This document shows, piece after piece, positions 33,275-42,240 of a stretch of DNA of 64,000 bases; positions within the stretch are counted from its first letter, which is position 1, and each line of letters starts with the position of its first letter. Made by a program: the position numbers and the translations under genes. The notes below the pieces were generated by a model. That model was given only the letters and a program-made list of their open reading frames with translations, did not search any database and had not been told where the DNA came from. The stretch is from JANXAZ01 sp964504655 (lineage in GTDB: Bacteria > Pseudomonadota > Alphaproteobacteria > Geminicoccales > Geminicoccaceae): positions 1-64,000 of the forward strand of contig CAZDFD010000011.1 in NCBI GenBank assembly GCA_964504655.1. Reading direction: 5' to 3'.

Positions 33275-35694
33275 GCGGTTTCCTCCGCCTCGGCCCGCTT
33301 CGGCTCCTCCTCGCGCACGGCGAACGCCCGGCGCCGTTCGGCCATCGCCGCGAGCCGGTCCTCGGCCCTGCGGAACACGGTGCCCTCCGGGAACTGCCCG
33401 TCCGGGCCGCGCTCGCCGGCCGGCAGGCCGGTCAGGATCTCGATCCCTTCGGCCACGGTACGGACCGGCCAGATCGCGAACCTCCCGGCCGCCACGGCGG
33501 CGCGGACCCGCTCGTGCAGCATCAGATGCCGCACATTGGTGGCCGGGATCAAGACGCCGTGGCCACCGTCGAGCCCGCGCGCCGCGCACAGGTCGAAGAA
33601 GCCCTCGATCTTCTCGTTGACGCCGCCGATCGCCTGGATGTTGCCGAGCTGGTCGACCGAGCCCGTCACCGCGAGGCTCTGGCGGATCGGCACCTGGGCG
33701 ATCGCCGAGAGCAGCGCATAGAGCTCGGCCGAGGAGGCGCTGTCGCCCTCGATCCCGCCATAGGACTGCTCGAAGACGAGCGTGGCCGCGAGCGAGAGCG
33801 GCCGCTCGGGCGAGAAGGTCGCGGCCAGGAAGCCCGCCAGGATCAGGACCCCCTTGCTGTGCAGCGGCCCGCCGAGCTTGACCTCCCGCTCGATGTCGAC
33901 GAGCTGCCCGGCACCCATGCGCACCCGGGCGGTGATCCGGCTCGGCCGGCCGAAGGCGGTGTCGCCGAGCTGCAGCACCGACAGGCCGTTGATCTGGCCG
34001 ACCGCGGTGCCGCTCGTGGCGATCGCCACGGTCCCCTCGGTGATCTGCTCGAGGGTCCGCTCGCGGAGCCGGCCGAGCCGCCGCTCGCGCGCATCGATCG
34101 CCCGCTGCACGGCGGCGGCGTCGATCGCCCCGGCGGTCCCGGTCTGGAAGTCGGCCTCGTGCAGCACGTCGCCCAGATGCTCGATCTCGGTCGAGAGCTT
34201 GAAGCTGTCCTGCGCCCGCCGGGCGGCGTGCTCGAGGAGCCGGCCGACTCCGTCCCGGGTCAAGGGCCGGAGCCCCTCCCGGCGGACGATGGTGGCGAGC
34301 AGGCGGGCATAGAGCTCGAGCGTCGCGGGGTCGCGGGGCAGGCGCTCGTCGAAATCGGCTGCGACCTTGAACAGCCGGGCGAACTCGGGATCGAGCTCGA
34401 CCAGGAGGTAGTAGAGCAGCCGCTCGCCCAGGAGCACCACCTTGACGTCGAGGGGCGCCGGCTCGGGCTCGAGGGTCTGGGTGCTCAGCACGCCCAGCAC
34501 CTGGAGCGGCGATTCGATCCGGATCTGCCCGCTGACGAGCGCCCGCTTGAGGCCGTCGTAGGCCATCGGGCGGCCGAGCAGCTTGCGCGCCTCGATCACC
34601 AGATAGCCGCCATTGGCGCGGTGCAGGGCGCCGGCGCGGATCATCAGGAGATCGGTGACGAGCGCGCCCATCTCGGCGCGGTGCTCGATGCGGCCGACCA
34701 GCCGCTCGAAGGTCGGATCGTCCTCCTGGACCACGGGCGCGCTGGTCCGGCCGGTCCGGTCGACGAGCAGGTTGACGCGGTAGCGCCGGAACAGCGGGTG
34801 CCCGTCCTCGATCGCGACCACCGCCGGCCCCACCTGCTCGGGGAGCTGGAGGAACGCCTCGACATGCTCGATCACGTCGGCGCGCGCCCGGTCGAGGAAG
34901 GCCACCACCGGGGGCAGGTCGGCGAAGCTCGGCTTGACGGAGTCGAACAGGAAGTTGACCGCGAAGGCGGCGGTGTCGTCGTTGAGCTGCTTGATCCGCT
35001 CGCGGGTCTCCTTCATCCAGCGCGGCGCGCTGGCGAGCGCCTCCTTGAGGCGCTTCTGCAGGGCCTCGACCGTCTCCTCGATGCGCTTGCGGATCGAATC
35101 GGGCAGCGCCTGGAAGATCTCGGGGGTGACGATCCGCCCGTCGGCCATGGGCGCGAAGGCGAAGCCCATCGGCGAGCGGATCAGCGCGACACCCTGGCCC
35201 TTGGCTTCCTGCTCGACCTCGGCGATCGCCTTCTCCTGGCGCTCCTTGAGCTCCTCCTCGATGACCTGACGCCGGGTCCGGTACTCCTCGTTCTCGAAGG
35301 CGTTCCGGAGCGCCGGCAGGAGGTCGGCCAGGAGCCGGTCCAGCTCGTTGCGCAGCTGCGCCCCGCGGCCGGCCGGCAGCCGGAGCAGGAGCGGCGTGCG
35401 CATGTCCTCGAAGTCGCTCACGTAGCAGAGGTCGCCGGGCGACGGCTCGGCGGCCGCCCGCGCCTCGAGGAGCCGGTGGACCGCGGTGTGCTTGCCGATC
35501 CCGTCGGGACCGAGCGCGAAGACGTTGTAGCCGGCCCGCCGGGTCGAGAGGGCATAGCGCAGCGCCTCGACCGCACGCTCCTGCCCGATCGTGTCGGCGA
35601 GGTCCGGAAGCTCGGCCGTGGTGGCGAAGGGCAGCGTCTCGGCGGGGCAGCACCAGGCGAGGCTCGCGGCGTCGAGCGGGGCGGGACGGGTCAT
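33271..35694 (-). CDS. AAA+ Lon-family (LonB-like) protease
   Basis: This 807-residue ATP-dependent protease has an N-terminal ATPase part with Walker A GPDGIGKHT (62-70), a long helical insertion (about 130-240) and a GYLVIEARKLL region. The C-terminal Lon protease domain carries catalytic S652 (GDSASS) and K695 (NEKIEGFF). The 43-residue spacing is the same as in classical Lon. The architecture matches the Lon-like group of about 800 residues found in proteobacteria rather than housekeeping LonA. It is preceded by the racemase gene (21 bases) and overlaps the USP-like gene. The substrates are unknown. Confidence 0.88.
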   Translation of the reverse strand: MTRPAPLDAASLAWCCPAETLPFATTAELPDLADTIGQERAVEALRYALSTRRAGYNVFALGPDGIGKHTAVHRLLEARAAAEPSPGDLCYVSDFEDMRTPLLLRLPAGRGAQLRNELDRLLADLLPALRNAFENEEYRTRRQVIEEELKERQEKAIAEVEQEAKGQGVALIRSPMGFAFAPMADGRIVTPEIFQALPDSIRKRIEETVEALQKRLKEALASAPRWMKETRERIKQLNDDTAAFAVNFLFDSVKPSFADLPPVVAFLDRARADVIEHVEAFLQLPEQVGPAVVAIEDGHPLFRRYRVNLLVDRTGRTSAPVVQEDDPTFERLVGRIEHRAEMGALVTDLLMIRAGALHRANGGYLVIEARKLLGRPMAYDGLKRALVSGQIRIESPLQVLGVLSTQTLEPEPAPLDVKVVLLGERLLYYLLVELDPEFARLFKVAADFDERLPRDPATLELYARLLATIVRREGLRPLTRDGVGRLLEHAARRAQDSFKLSTEIEHLGDVLHEADFQTGTAGAIDAAAVQRAIDARERRLGRLRERTLEQITEGTVAIATSGTAVGQINGLSVLQLGDTAFGRPSRITARVRMGAGQLVDIEREVKLGGPLHSKGVLILAGFLAATFSPERPLSLAATLVFEQSYGGIEGDSASSAELYALLSAIAQVPIRQSLAVTGSVDQLGNIQAIGGVNEKIEGFFDLCAARGLDGGHGVLIPATNVRHLMLHERVRAAVAAGRFAIWPVRTVAEGIEILTGLPAGERGPDGQFPEGTVFRRAEDRLAAMAERRRAFAVREEEPKRAEAEETA

Positions 35695-35715
35695 CGCTGC
35701 GTCCTCCCCGGTCGC

Positions 35716-36525
35716 TCAGCCGGCCCGGCCGGGCCCGCCGCCCGGGAGCGGCAGAGTGAGGAGCCGGCCGAGCCCGGGCAGGGCGTCGCCGACACCGGCG
35801 AGCCGCAGCGCGTGCCAGGCCATGGCATGGTTCGAGGAGGTCACGGGCTTGCCGAGCTCGGCCTCGATCGCCTGCGCGGTCTCGACCAGGCGCAGGCTCG
35901 TGCAGGAGACGAACACCGCCTCGACCCGGGGATCGCGGCCGAGCGCCAGGGCCGCGTCGCGCACCGAGCCCGGGTCGATCCGGGCCACCCGGCTGTCGTC
36001 CTCCTCCTCGAAGCTGCCGAACACCGGGATCGCGAAGCCCCGGTCCTCGATGTAGCGGCGGACCACGTCGTTGACCGCCCGGCTGTACGGGGTGAGCACG
36101 GCGATCCGCCGGGCGCCGAGTGCCGCGAACGCCGCGAGCGCGGCGCCGATCGGCGTCGTGACCCTCACCTCCGGCCGGGCCTCGTGCACCCGGGCGGCGA
36201 TCCGCTCCTCGCCCAGGACCATGGCCGCCGAGGTGCAGCCGAAGGCCACCACCGAGAGCGGCAGGACCGGCATGATGAGCCGGGTCGCGGCGGCGATGTC
36301 GCCCTCCATCGCGGCCAGGGTCTCGGGGGTGATCTTGACGTCGTTCCAGATGCGGCTCTCGTAGAGGGCGACGTCGGGCACGTCGCGCAGCACCCGGCGC
36401 CACTCGTGCTCGATGGTCTGGTCGGTCGCCAGGACCACGAGCCCGAGGCGGGCCCGGCTGCCGAGACCGGCGTCGAGCCGGTGCGCGAGCCCGCCACGGT
36501 AGGTGAAGCCAGGGTCCGAGGCCAT
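35716..36525 (-). CDS. Asp/Glu racemase-superfamily protein (maleate isomerase-like)
   Basis: This 269-residue enzyme of the Asp/Glu racemase superfamily has the two active-site cysteine motifs FGCTSAAMVLGEE and VFVSCTSLRLVE. It also has VTTPIGAALAAFAALGARRIAVLTPY, as in maleate isomerases and arylmalonate decarboxylases. Such enzymes racemise or isomerise acids by two-cysteine chemistry without a cofactor. Placed 13 bases after dadA and ridA, it may interconvert amino-acid or dicarboxylate isomers feeding DadA. The substrate is not determined. Confidence 0.83.
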   Translation of the reverse strand: MASDPGFTYRGGLAHRLDAGLGSRARLGLVVLATDQTIEHEWRRVLRDVPDVALYESRIWNDVKITPETLAAMEGDIAAATRLIMPVLPLSVVAFGCTSAAMVLGEERIAARVHEARPEVRVTTPIGAALAAFAALGARRIAVLTPYSRAVNDVVRRYIEDRGFAIPVFGSFEEEDDSRVARIDPGSVRDAALALGRDPRVEAVFVSCTSLRLVETAQAIEAELGKPVTSSNHAMAWHALRLAGVGDALPGLGRLLTLPLPGGGPGRAG

Positions 36526-36538
36526 CGTCTGCCTCCCG

Positions 36539-37783
36539 TCAACGCGGCTCGAGGCCGGTCGGGTCCCACTCCGGACGGCGCCCGGCCAGGAGGTCGGCGG
36601 TCACGCGGGCGCAGCCGCAGGCCCAGGTCCAGCCCATGTGCCCGTGGCCGCTGTTGACCCAGAGGTTGCGCTGCCGGCCACGGCCCATGATCGGAAGATT
36701 GTTCGGCGTCATCGGCCGCAGCCCCGCCCAGTACTCGGGGCGGCTCCAGTCACCGGCCTGCGGGAAGAGCTCGTGCGCCGCCCCGAGCATCGGCGCGAAG
36801 TCCTCGGGTCGATGCGACCAGTCCCATCCCCCGAGCTCGGCCACGGCGGTCAGCCGCACCCGGTCGCCGTAGTTGGCGAACGCGAACAGATTGTCCTCGT
36901 CGACCCCGGCGAGCGTCGGCGGTCGGTTCGATCCGGCGATCGGCAGCGTCACCGAGTAGCCCTTGACCGGCCAGATCGGCAGATCGAGGCCGAGCATCCG
37001 GCCGACCGGGGCGCTGTAGCAGCCGAGCGCCAGCACGAAGGCGTCCGCCTCGAGCCGGCCCCGGTCGGTCACCACCCCCGTGATCCGATCGCCGGCGTCG
37101 CGGAACGCCAGGACCGTCTCGCCCAGCCGCAGCCGCGCCCCGCGACGCACGCAGGCGGCCGCCAGCTCGCGGGTGAACAGCCGCGCATCGCCGCTCTCGT
37201 CGCCCGGGGTGAACAGGGCACCCGCGAAGCGGTCCCGGACCGGCTCGTAGACCGGGTCGATCGCCGCCGTCTCCTCCGGGCTCACCCGGCGGACCTCGAC
37301 CCCGGCGTCGCGCAGGATCCTGGCCTTCTCGTCGGCGGCGGCGAGGCCCGAGGCGTCGCGGTAGAGGTAGAGCGCGCCACCCGAGCGCATGCCGCAGGCG
37401 ACGCCGGTCTCGGCCAGGACCGTGTGCAGCCGGGCCTGGCTGTAGAGGCAGAGGCCGACCTTGCGGCGGGTGTTGGCCGCGGCCTTGGCGGTCGTGCACT
37501 GGAGCGCGAAGCGGACCGCCCAGCGCCAGAACTGCGGGTCGGTCTGGAAGCGGAACCGGAGCGCCAGATCGTCGCGCCCGAGCGCGCGGAGGAGCGTGCG
37601 GATCGCCTTGGGCGACGACCAGGCATAGGCGTGGCCCGGGGCGATCATGCCGGCATTGGCGTAGGAGGTCTCGCTCGCGGGCTCGGGCCGGCGGTCGAGG
37701 ATCGTCACCTCGTGGCCGTCGCGCAGGAGCTCGAAGGCCGTGGCGACGCCGACCACACCGGCGCCGAGCACCGCGACGTGCAC
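36539..37783 (-). CDS. dadA: D-amino acid dehydrogenase
   Basis: This 414-residue FAD enzyme of the DAO family has an N-terminal dinucleotide motif VLGAGVVGVATAFELLRDGHEVTILDRR. It also has the DadA-typical ETSYANAGMIAPGHAYAWSSP and a C-terminal FAD motif GLRPMTPNNLPIMG and NSGHGHMGWTWACGC. It oxidises D-amino acids to 2-imino acids and passes electrons to the respiratory chain. The start is GTG at 37783, with a GGGGGG stretch seven bases upstream. It follows ridA by 12 bases. A dadX-type alanine racemase is not present; the neighbouring racemase belongs to another superfamily. Confidence 0.88.
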   Translation of the reverse strand: MHVAVLGAGVVGVATAFELLRDGHEVTILDRRPEPASETSYANAGMIAPGHAYAWSSPKAIRTLLRALGRDDLALRFRFQTDPQFWRWAVRFALQCTTAKAAANTRRKVGLCLYSQARLHTVLAETGVACGMRSGGALYLYRDASGLAAADEKARILRDAGVEVRRVSPEETAAIDPVYEPVRDRFAGALFTPGDESGDARLFTRELAAACVRRGARLRLGETVLAFRDAGDRITGVVTDRGRLEADAFVLALGCYSAPVGRMLGLDLPIWPVKGYSVTLPIAGSNRPPTLAGVDEDNLFAFANYGDRVRLTAVAELGGWDWSHRPEDFAPMLGAAHELFPQAGDWSRPEYWAGLRPMTPNNLPIMGRGRQRNLWVNSGHGHMGWTWACGCARVTADLLAGRRPEWDPTGLEPR

Positions 37784-37795
37784 GGGCGGGCCCCC

Positions 37796-38146
37796 TCAGC
37801 GCGCGGCCACGCACATGATCTCGACGCAGTAATCGGGCGAGGCGAGCCGTGATTCGACCGTCGCCCGCGCCGGCGCGCAGCCCTCGGGCACCCAGGCGTC
37901 CCACACCCGGTTCATCTCGTCGAACTGGCGCATGTCGGTGATCCAGATGTTGGCCGACAGGATCCTGCTCTTGTCGGTGCCGGCCTGCGCCAGGAGCTTG
38001 TCGATCCGATCGAGGATGTTCCGGGTCTGCTCGCCCATCGAGGCGCCGGGCTTGTCCATCGCCACCTGGCCGGCCAGGAACACGAGGTTGCCGTACGCCA
38101 CCGCCTGGCTCAGCCGCTTGCCGGGCTCGATCCGCTGGATGCTCAC
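37796..38146 (-). CDS. ridA: RidA-family 2-iminoacid deaminase
   Basis: This 116-residue RidA/YjgF protein has the blocks LSQAVAYGNLVFLAGQVA, GEQTRNILDRIDKLLAQAGTDKSRILSANIWITDM and the Arg motif ARATVESRLA that binds the substrate carboxylate. RidA hydrolyses reactive 2-imino acids to 2-oxo acids and protects PLP enzymes. The best start is GTG at 38146, with GGGAGGAA six bases before it; earlier starts at 38170 lack such a site. Directly followed by dadA, whose product is an imino acid, it makes functional sense here. Confidence 0.87.
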   Translation of the reverse strand: MSIQRIEPGKRLSQAVAYGNLVFLAGQVAMDKPGASMGEQTRNILDRIDKLLAQAGTDKSRILSANIWITDMRQFDEMNRVWDAWVPEGCAPARATVESRLASPDYCVEIMCVAAR

Positions 38147-38251
38147 GAAGGTTCCTCCCGGGGATGCCATCACCCCGAGGTTAGGCGGATCGACGGCCCG
38201 GGTCGACGGTGCGGGGCCGAGGCCGGGGGCGCGTCCGGCGCAGGGCCCGTC

Positions 38252-39031
38252 TCAGCGCAGGTCGGCCTGCGGCACGAGGAGCCCGGCCGCGGCGAAGCCG
38301 CCATCGACCGCGAGCACGTGGCCGGTGACGTAGCCGGCGCTGTCGGAGACGAGGTACGCCGCCGCTTCGGCGATGTCGGCGGGCTCGCCGTAGCGGCCCA
38401 TCGGGACCTCGCGCAGCCAGCCCGCGCGCGTCCGCTCGGTGTGCACGGCCCGGACCATGTCGGTCTCGATCGGGCCGGGCGCGATCGCGTTCACGGTGAT
38501 GCCGTGCGGCGCCAGCTCCTGCGCCGCCACCTGGGTCAGGTTGATCACCGCGGCCTTGGAACTGCCGTAGGCGGCCCGCCCGGTCGAGCCGCGGAGCCCG
38601 GCGACCGAGGCGACGTTGACGATGCGGCCGGCGGTGCGGTGCTCGACCATCCAGGCGGCTCCGGCCCGGAGTGCCGCGAACAGGCCGAACAGATTGACCC
38701 GGAAGATCCGCTCGAAGTCGGCCGGCTCGTGCTCGAGGATCGGCTTCTGCAGGGCGATGCCGGCATTGTTGACCAGGATCTCGAGGCCGCCCATGGCCCG
38801 GGCCGCCCCGAGGATCGCGGGCTCGACGGCCTCGAGCGCGCCCAGATCGAGCGCCAGGCCGCGCGCCTGGGCGCCGCGCGCCCGCAAGGCCGCGGCGGCG
38901 CCCTCCACTTCGGGCCCCTTGAGGTCGACGAGCGTGACGACCGCACCCGAGCCCGCCAGGCGCTCGGCGATCGCCCGGCCGATCCCGGCAGCGGCACCCG
39001 TCACGATCGCCCGCTTGCCGCGCAGCGTCAT
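38252..39031 (-). CDS. SDR oxidoreductase (3-oxoacyl reductase-like)
   Basis: This 259-residue classical SDR has TGxxxGIG as TGAAAGIG, the NNAG motif, catalytic Ser and YGSSK, and NAIAPGPIETDM. It ends with GHVLAVDGGF, typical of FabG-like or glucose-dehydrogenase-like enzymes. The ATG at 39031 overlaps the hydrolase stop (ATGA at 39028). Coupling with the alpha/beta hydrolase suggests a shared degradative route, but the substrate is unknown. Confidence 0.85.
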   Translation of the reverse strand: MTLRGKRAIVTGAAAGIGRAIAERLAGSGAVVTLVDLKGPEVEGAAAALRARGAQARGLALDLGALEAVEPAILGAARAMGGLEILVNNAGIALQKPILEHEPADFERIFRVNLFGLFAALRAGAAWMVEHRTAGRIVNVASVAGLRGSTGRAAYGSSKAAVINLTQVAAQELAPHGITVNAIAPGPIETDMVRAVHTERTRAGWLREVPMGRYGEPADIAEAAAYLVSDSAGYVTGHVLAVDGGFAAAGLLVPQADLR

Positions 39032-39882
39032 CCCGCCCCCTCCGGCCCCGCTCCCTCCGCACCCGACCGCCCGAGCGTCCCGGCGAGGAAGCCCAGGACC
39101 GCCTCGAGCGTCGCCGCGCGCGCCTGATGGTGCGGGACGTGCCCGGCACCCGGCAAGAGCCGCGTCCACACGGGACCCCGCACGGCCCCGGCGATCGCCT
39201 CGAGCTGGGCCGGGGTGGCGTACTCGTCCGCCTCGCCCTGCAGCACGAGGAGGGACGCCGTGATCGAGGGCAGGCGGGCGGTGACGTTCCAGCTCCGGAA
39301 CCCCGGGTCGAGCCAGGTGTCCGACCAGGCCCGGAACACCGCCTCGGTGCGGGCGCCGTGGAACCGCTCGAGCCGCTCGCGCAGCCCGCCCCGCTCGAAG
39401 GCCCGGACGGCGGCGCGGATGCCCTCGATGGTGGCGTCCTCGACGAAGACGTGCGCGGCGATCGCGACCACCGCCCGGACCCGTTCGGGGAAGGCCGCGG
39501 CGAAGAGGAGGGCGATCGTGCCGCCGTCGCTGTGGCCCAAGAGGATCGCCCGGCCGATCCCGGCCGCATCCAGTACGGCCGGTAGCTCTTCGAGCGCCAT
39601 GCGCTCGAGATAGTCGAGCGGGCGGGGGAGCGGCTCGGGGTCGGAGCGGCCGTAGCCGCGGCGGTCGTAGAGGAAGACGCGCCGCCCCGTGGCGGCGGCG
39701 AGCGCCTCGGGCAGGTCCTTCCAGAACCCGGTGGAGCCGAGCCCCTCGTGCAGCAGCACGAGCACCGCCTCGTCCCGGACCGCCTCCGGGGTCACCCACT
39801 CGGCGTGCAGCCCGCCGCCGTCGATCTCGAGCCTGACCACGCGCCGGCCGATGACGGGGGTCCGCCCGGCGACCCTTGCCAT
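39028..39882 (-). CDS. Alpha/beta hydrolase
   Basis: This 284-residue alpha/beta-fold hydrolase has LLHEGLGSTGFWKDLPEAL with the oxyanion-hole region, RRGYGRSDPE and the nucleophile elbow GHSDGGT. SLLVLQGEADEYATP supplies the acid residue and GAGHVPHHQ the catalytic His. It resembles meta-cleavage-type and carboxylesterase-type members. It overlaps the SDR gene and is divergent from another SDR across a 51-base region. Confidence 0.85.
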   Translation of the reverse strand: MARVAGRTPVIGRRVVRLEIDGGGLHAEWVTPEAVRDEAVLVLLHEGLGSTGFWKDLPEALAAATGRRVFLYDRRGYGRSDPEPLPRPLDYLERMALEELPAVLDAAGIGRAILLGHSDGGTIALLFAAAFPERVRAVVAIAAHVFVEDATIEGIRAAVRAFERGGLRERLERFHGARTEAVFRAWSDTWLDPGFRSWNVTARLPSITASLLVLQGEADEYATPAQLEAIAGAVRGPVWTRLLPGAGHVPHHQARAATLEAVLGFLAGTLGRSGAEGAGPEGAG

Positions 39883-39933
39883 GCCCGCTCCTTCGTGTAG
39901 CAGCGGCCGCAGCGATGGTCGGGGAGGGCCCGC

Positions 39934-40698
39934 ATGTCCAGCCTGTTCTGGCTCGAGGATCGGATCGCGCTCGTCACCGGCGCCTCGCGCGGGCTGGGCT
40001 TCGCGATGGCCGAGGCGCTCGCGGCGCACGGGGCGCACGTGATCCTCAACAGCCGCGACCCGGCGTCGGTCGAGGCCGCCGCCGGCCGGCTCAAGGACCT
40101 CGGCTACCAGGCCGAGGGGCTGGCGTTCGACGTGACCGATGCCGGCGCCACCCTCGATGCGGTCGAGAAGATCCGCGAGGTGCACGGCCGGCTCGACATC
40201 CTGGTCAACAATGCCGGCATCCAGCACCGTGTGCCGATCACGGAGTGGACCGACGCCGACTTCGAGCGGCTCCTGCAGAGCCACCTCGTCTCGGCCTTCC
40301 GGCTCGCCCGCGAGGCCGCCAAGCTGATGCTGCCGCGCGGCCGCGGGCGGATCATCTCCACCGGCTCGGTGATCGCCATCCTGGCCCGGCCGACGATCCA
40401 CGGCTACGCCGCCGCCAAGACCGGCCTCCATGGCCTGACCCGCTCGCTCGCCGCCGAGCTCGGCTCCAAGGGGATCACGGTCAACGCCATCGCGCCCGGA
40501 TACTTCGCGACCGAGATGAACACGGCACTCCTGGCCGACCGGGACTTCACCGCCTGGGTCGAGAAGCGCACGCCCCTGGGCCGCTGGGCGCAGCCGCACG
40601 AGATCGGCGGGGCCGTGGTCTTCCTCGCCTCGGACGCCGCCTCCTACGTCAACGGCCACGTGCTCGTGGTCGACGGCGGCATCTCGGTCACGCTCTGA
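39934..40698 (+). CDS. SDR, gluconate 5-dehydrogenase-like
   Basis: This 254-residue classical SDR has TGASRGLGFAMAEALA, NNAGIQHRVPI, GRIISTGSV, YAAAK and NAIAPGYFATEMN. It ends GHVLVVDGG. The NAGIQHR and GYFATEMN details are common in gluconate 5-dehydrogenases (IdnO/Gno). The ATG at 39934 is preceded by GGGGAGGG. It stands alone between a divergent hydrolase and a convergent ligase, so there is no context to confirm the sugar-acid role. Confidence 0.82.
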   Translation: MSSLFWLEDRIALVTGASRGLGFAMAEALAAHGAHVILNSRDPASVEAAAGRLKDLGYQAEGLAFDVTDAGATLDAVEKIREVHGRLDILVNNAGIQHRVPITEWTDADFERLLQSHLVSAFRLAREAAKLMLPRGRGRIISTGSVIAILARPTIHGYAAAKTGLHGLTRSLAAELGSKGITVNAIAPGYFATEMNTALLADRDFTAWVEKRTPLGRWAQPHEIGGAVVFLASDAASYVNGHVLVVDGGISVTL

Positions 40699-40716
40699 GG
40701 GCGACGGTCGCGACGC

Positions 40717-42240
40717 TCAGCCGCTGTTGCGGGCCCGCGCGGCGAGCTCGGCCTTGGCGATCTTGCCGGTCGGCGTCTGCGGCAGCCGGTCGAGGAGGTG
40801 GACCTCGACCAGCTCGCCGGAGAGGCCCAGACCGCTCGTGATGTGCGCCCGCAGCGCACTCGGCTCGGGGACGCGCCCGGGCTCCGCGGCGAGGAACAGG
40901 ACCGGGCGGGTGCCCAGCTCCGGATCGGGCCGGCCGACCAGCGCCGCCTCGCGCACCCCGGGCAGGGCCAGAACGAGCTCCTCGACGTCGCGCGGGAACC
41001 AGGACCGCCCCGCGACCTCGAGCAGCTCGGAACGGCGCCCGCGCACGGTGAGATGGCCGTCGCGGTCGATCACTCCGACGTCACCGGTCCGGAGCCAGCC
41101 GCCGCGGGTCGCCGCCGCCGTCGCTTCGGGCCGCTGCCAGTAGCCACGCATGAAGCCGCCCCGCAGGACGATCTCGCCCACCTCCCCGGGTGGCAGCGGG
41201 CGATCCTCGGTATCGACGATCCGCACTTCCTTGTCCGGCGGCGGCGGACCCACCCGGGCGAGCGCGGCATCGTCCATGACGAGCTCGGGATGGCCGAGCG
41301 CCACGAAGCCGCCGAGCTCGCTCTGGCCGTAGCTCTCGACGATCGGCAGGGCCCAGCGGTCGCGATAGGCGCGCTCGAGCGCCGGGGGCATCGGCGCACC
41401 GCCGGTGAGCGCGTAGCGGAGGTGGCCGGGCAGCCGACCCTCGCGGTCGCAGGCGGCCAGGAGGTCGGCGAGAATCGGCGGGTTGGCGACGAGCGCCGTC
41501 GCACCGATCCGCTCGATCGCGGCGAAGCCCGCCTCGGCGGACCAGCGGGCGAGGACGTGGCAGGCGGCACCCACGGCCAGCGCCGGCAGGAGGTTGCCGA
41601 CGAGCTGGTAGGAGCTCGAGAGCGCGGTGGGCCCGAGCGAGACGTCGCCGGCGCGCAGCCGCAGTCGCTCGGCGATGCAACGGCTCGCCCGGACGGTGGG
41701 CTCGTGGGCGAGACAGGCACCCTTGGGCCGCCCGGTCGTCCCGGAGGTGTAGGAGAGGTGCGCGATCGCGTCCTCGTCGGCGGGGTCCGGGGGCGGCGGG
41801 AGGTCGGCGTCGAGCAGCTCGCCGAGCGCGAGGGCGCCCTCCTCGGGCCCATCCATGCAGACGAGCCGGGTGCGCGGTACGACCTCGGCGACCACGCTGC
41901 GCACCCGCTCGTGCATCTCGTGGGTGTAGACGAGCACGCTCGGCTCGTGATCCCCGAGGTAATAGGCGAGATCGTCGGCGAGCTTGAGGTTGACGGTGGC
42001 GAGGATCGCGCCGAGCCGCCAGGTGCCCAGCATGACGAGCAGATAGTCGAGGCCGTTGTTGGCGAAGACCGTCACCCGATCGCCCGGTCGCACCCCGAGC
42101 GAGGCCAGAGCACCCGCCATCCGCTCGGTGGCGACCGCCGCCTCGCCGTAGCTCAGCACCTTCCCGCGATCGACCCAGCCGAGCGCCGGGGCCTCCGGGC
42201 GACGCGCGGCGTTATCGAACAAGAGCTGGTGCATGAGCAT
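40717..42240 (-). CDS. AMP-forming acyl-CoA synthetase
   Basis: This 507-residue ANL-family ligase has the P-loop YTSGTTGRPKG (about 164-174), SYGQSE, the hinge-region TGDVGVIDRDGHLTVRGRRSELL and the C-terminal catalytic lysine in PTGKIAKAEL. It activates a carboxylic acid to acyl-AMP and then acyl-CoA. Its start at 42240 (alternative ATG at 42234) lies 29 bases inside the upstream permease gene, so it is probably the last gene of the ABC operon. The transported compound may be its substrate or may be degraded to it; the sequence does not say which acid. Confidence 0.85.
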   Translation of the reverse strand: MLMHQLLFDNAARRPEAPALGWVDRGKVLSYGEAAVATERMAGALASLGVRPGDRVTVFANNGLDYLLVMLGTWRLGAILATVNLKLADDLAYYLGDHEPSVLVYTHEMHERVRSVVAEVVPRTRLVCMDGPEEGALALGELLDADLPPPPDPADEDAIAHLSYTSGTTGRPKGACLAHEPTVRASRCIAERLRLRAGDVSLGPTALSSSYQLVGNLLPALAVGAACHVLARWSAEAGFAAIERIGATALVANPPILADLLAACDREGRLPGHLRYALTGGAPMPPALERAYRDRWALPIVESYGQSELGGFVALGHPELVMDDAALARVGPPPPDKEVRIVDTEDRPLPPGEVGEIVLRGGFMRGYWQRPEATAAATRGGWLRTGDVGVIDRDGHLTVRGRRSELLEVAGRSWFPRDVEELVLALPGVREAALVGRPDPELGTRPVLFLAAEPGRVPEPSALRAHITSGLGLSGELVEVHLLDRLPQTPTGKIAKAELAARARNSG

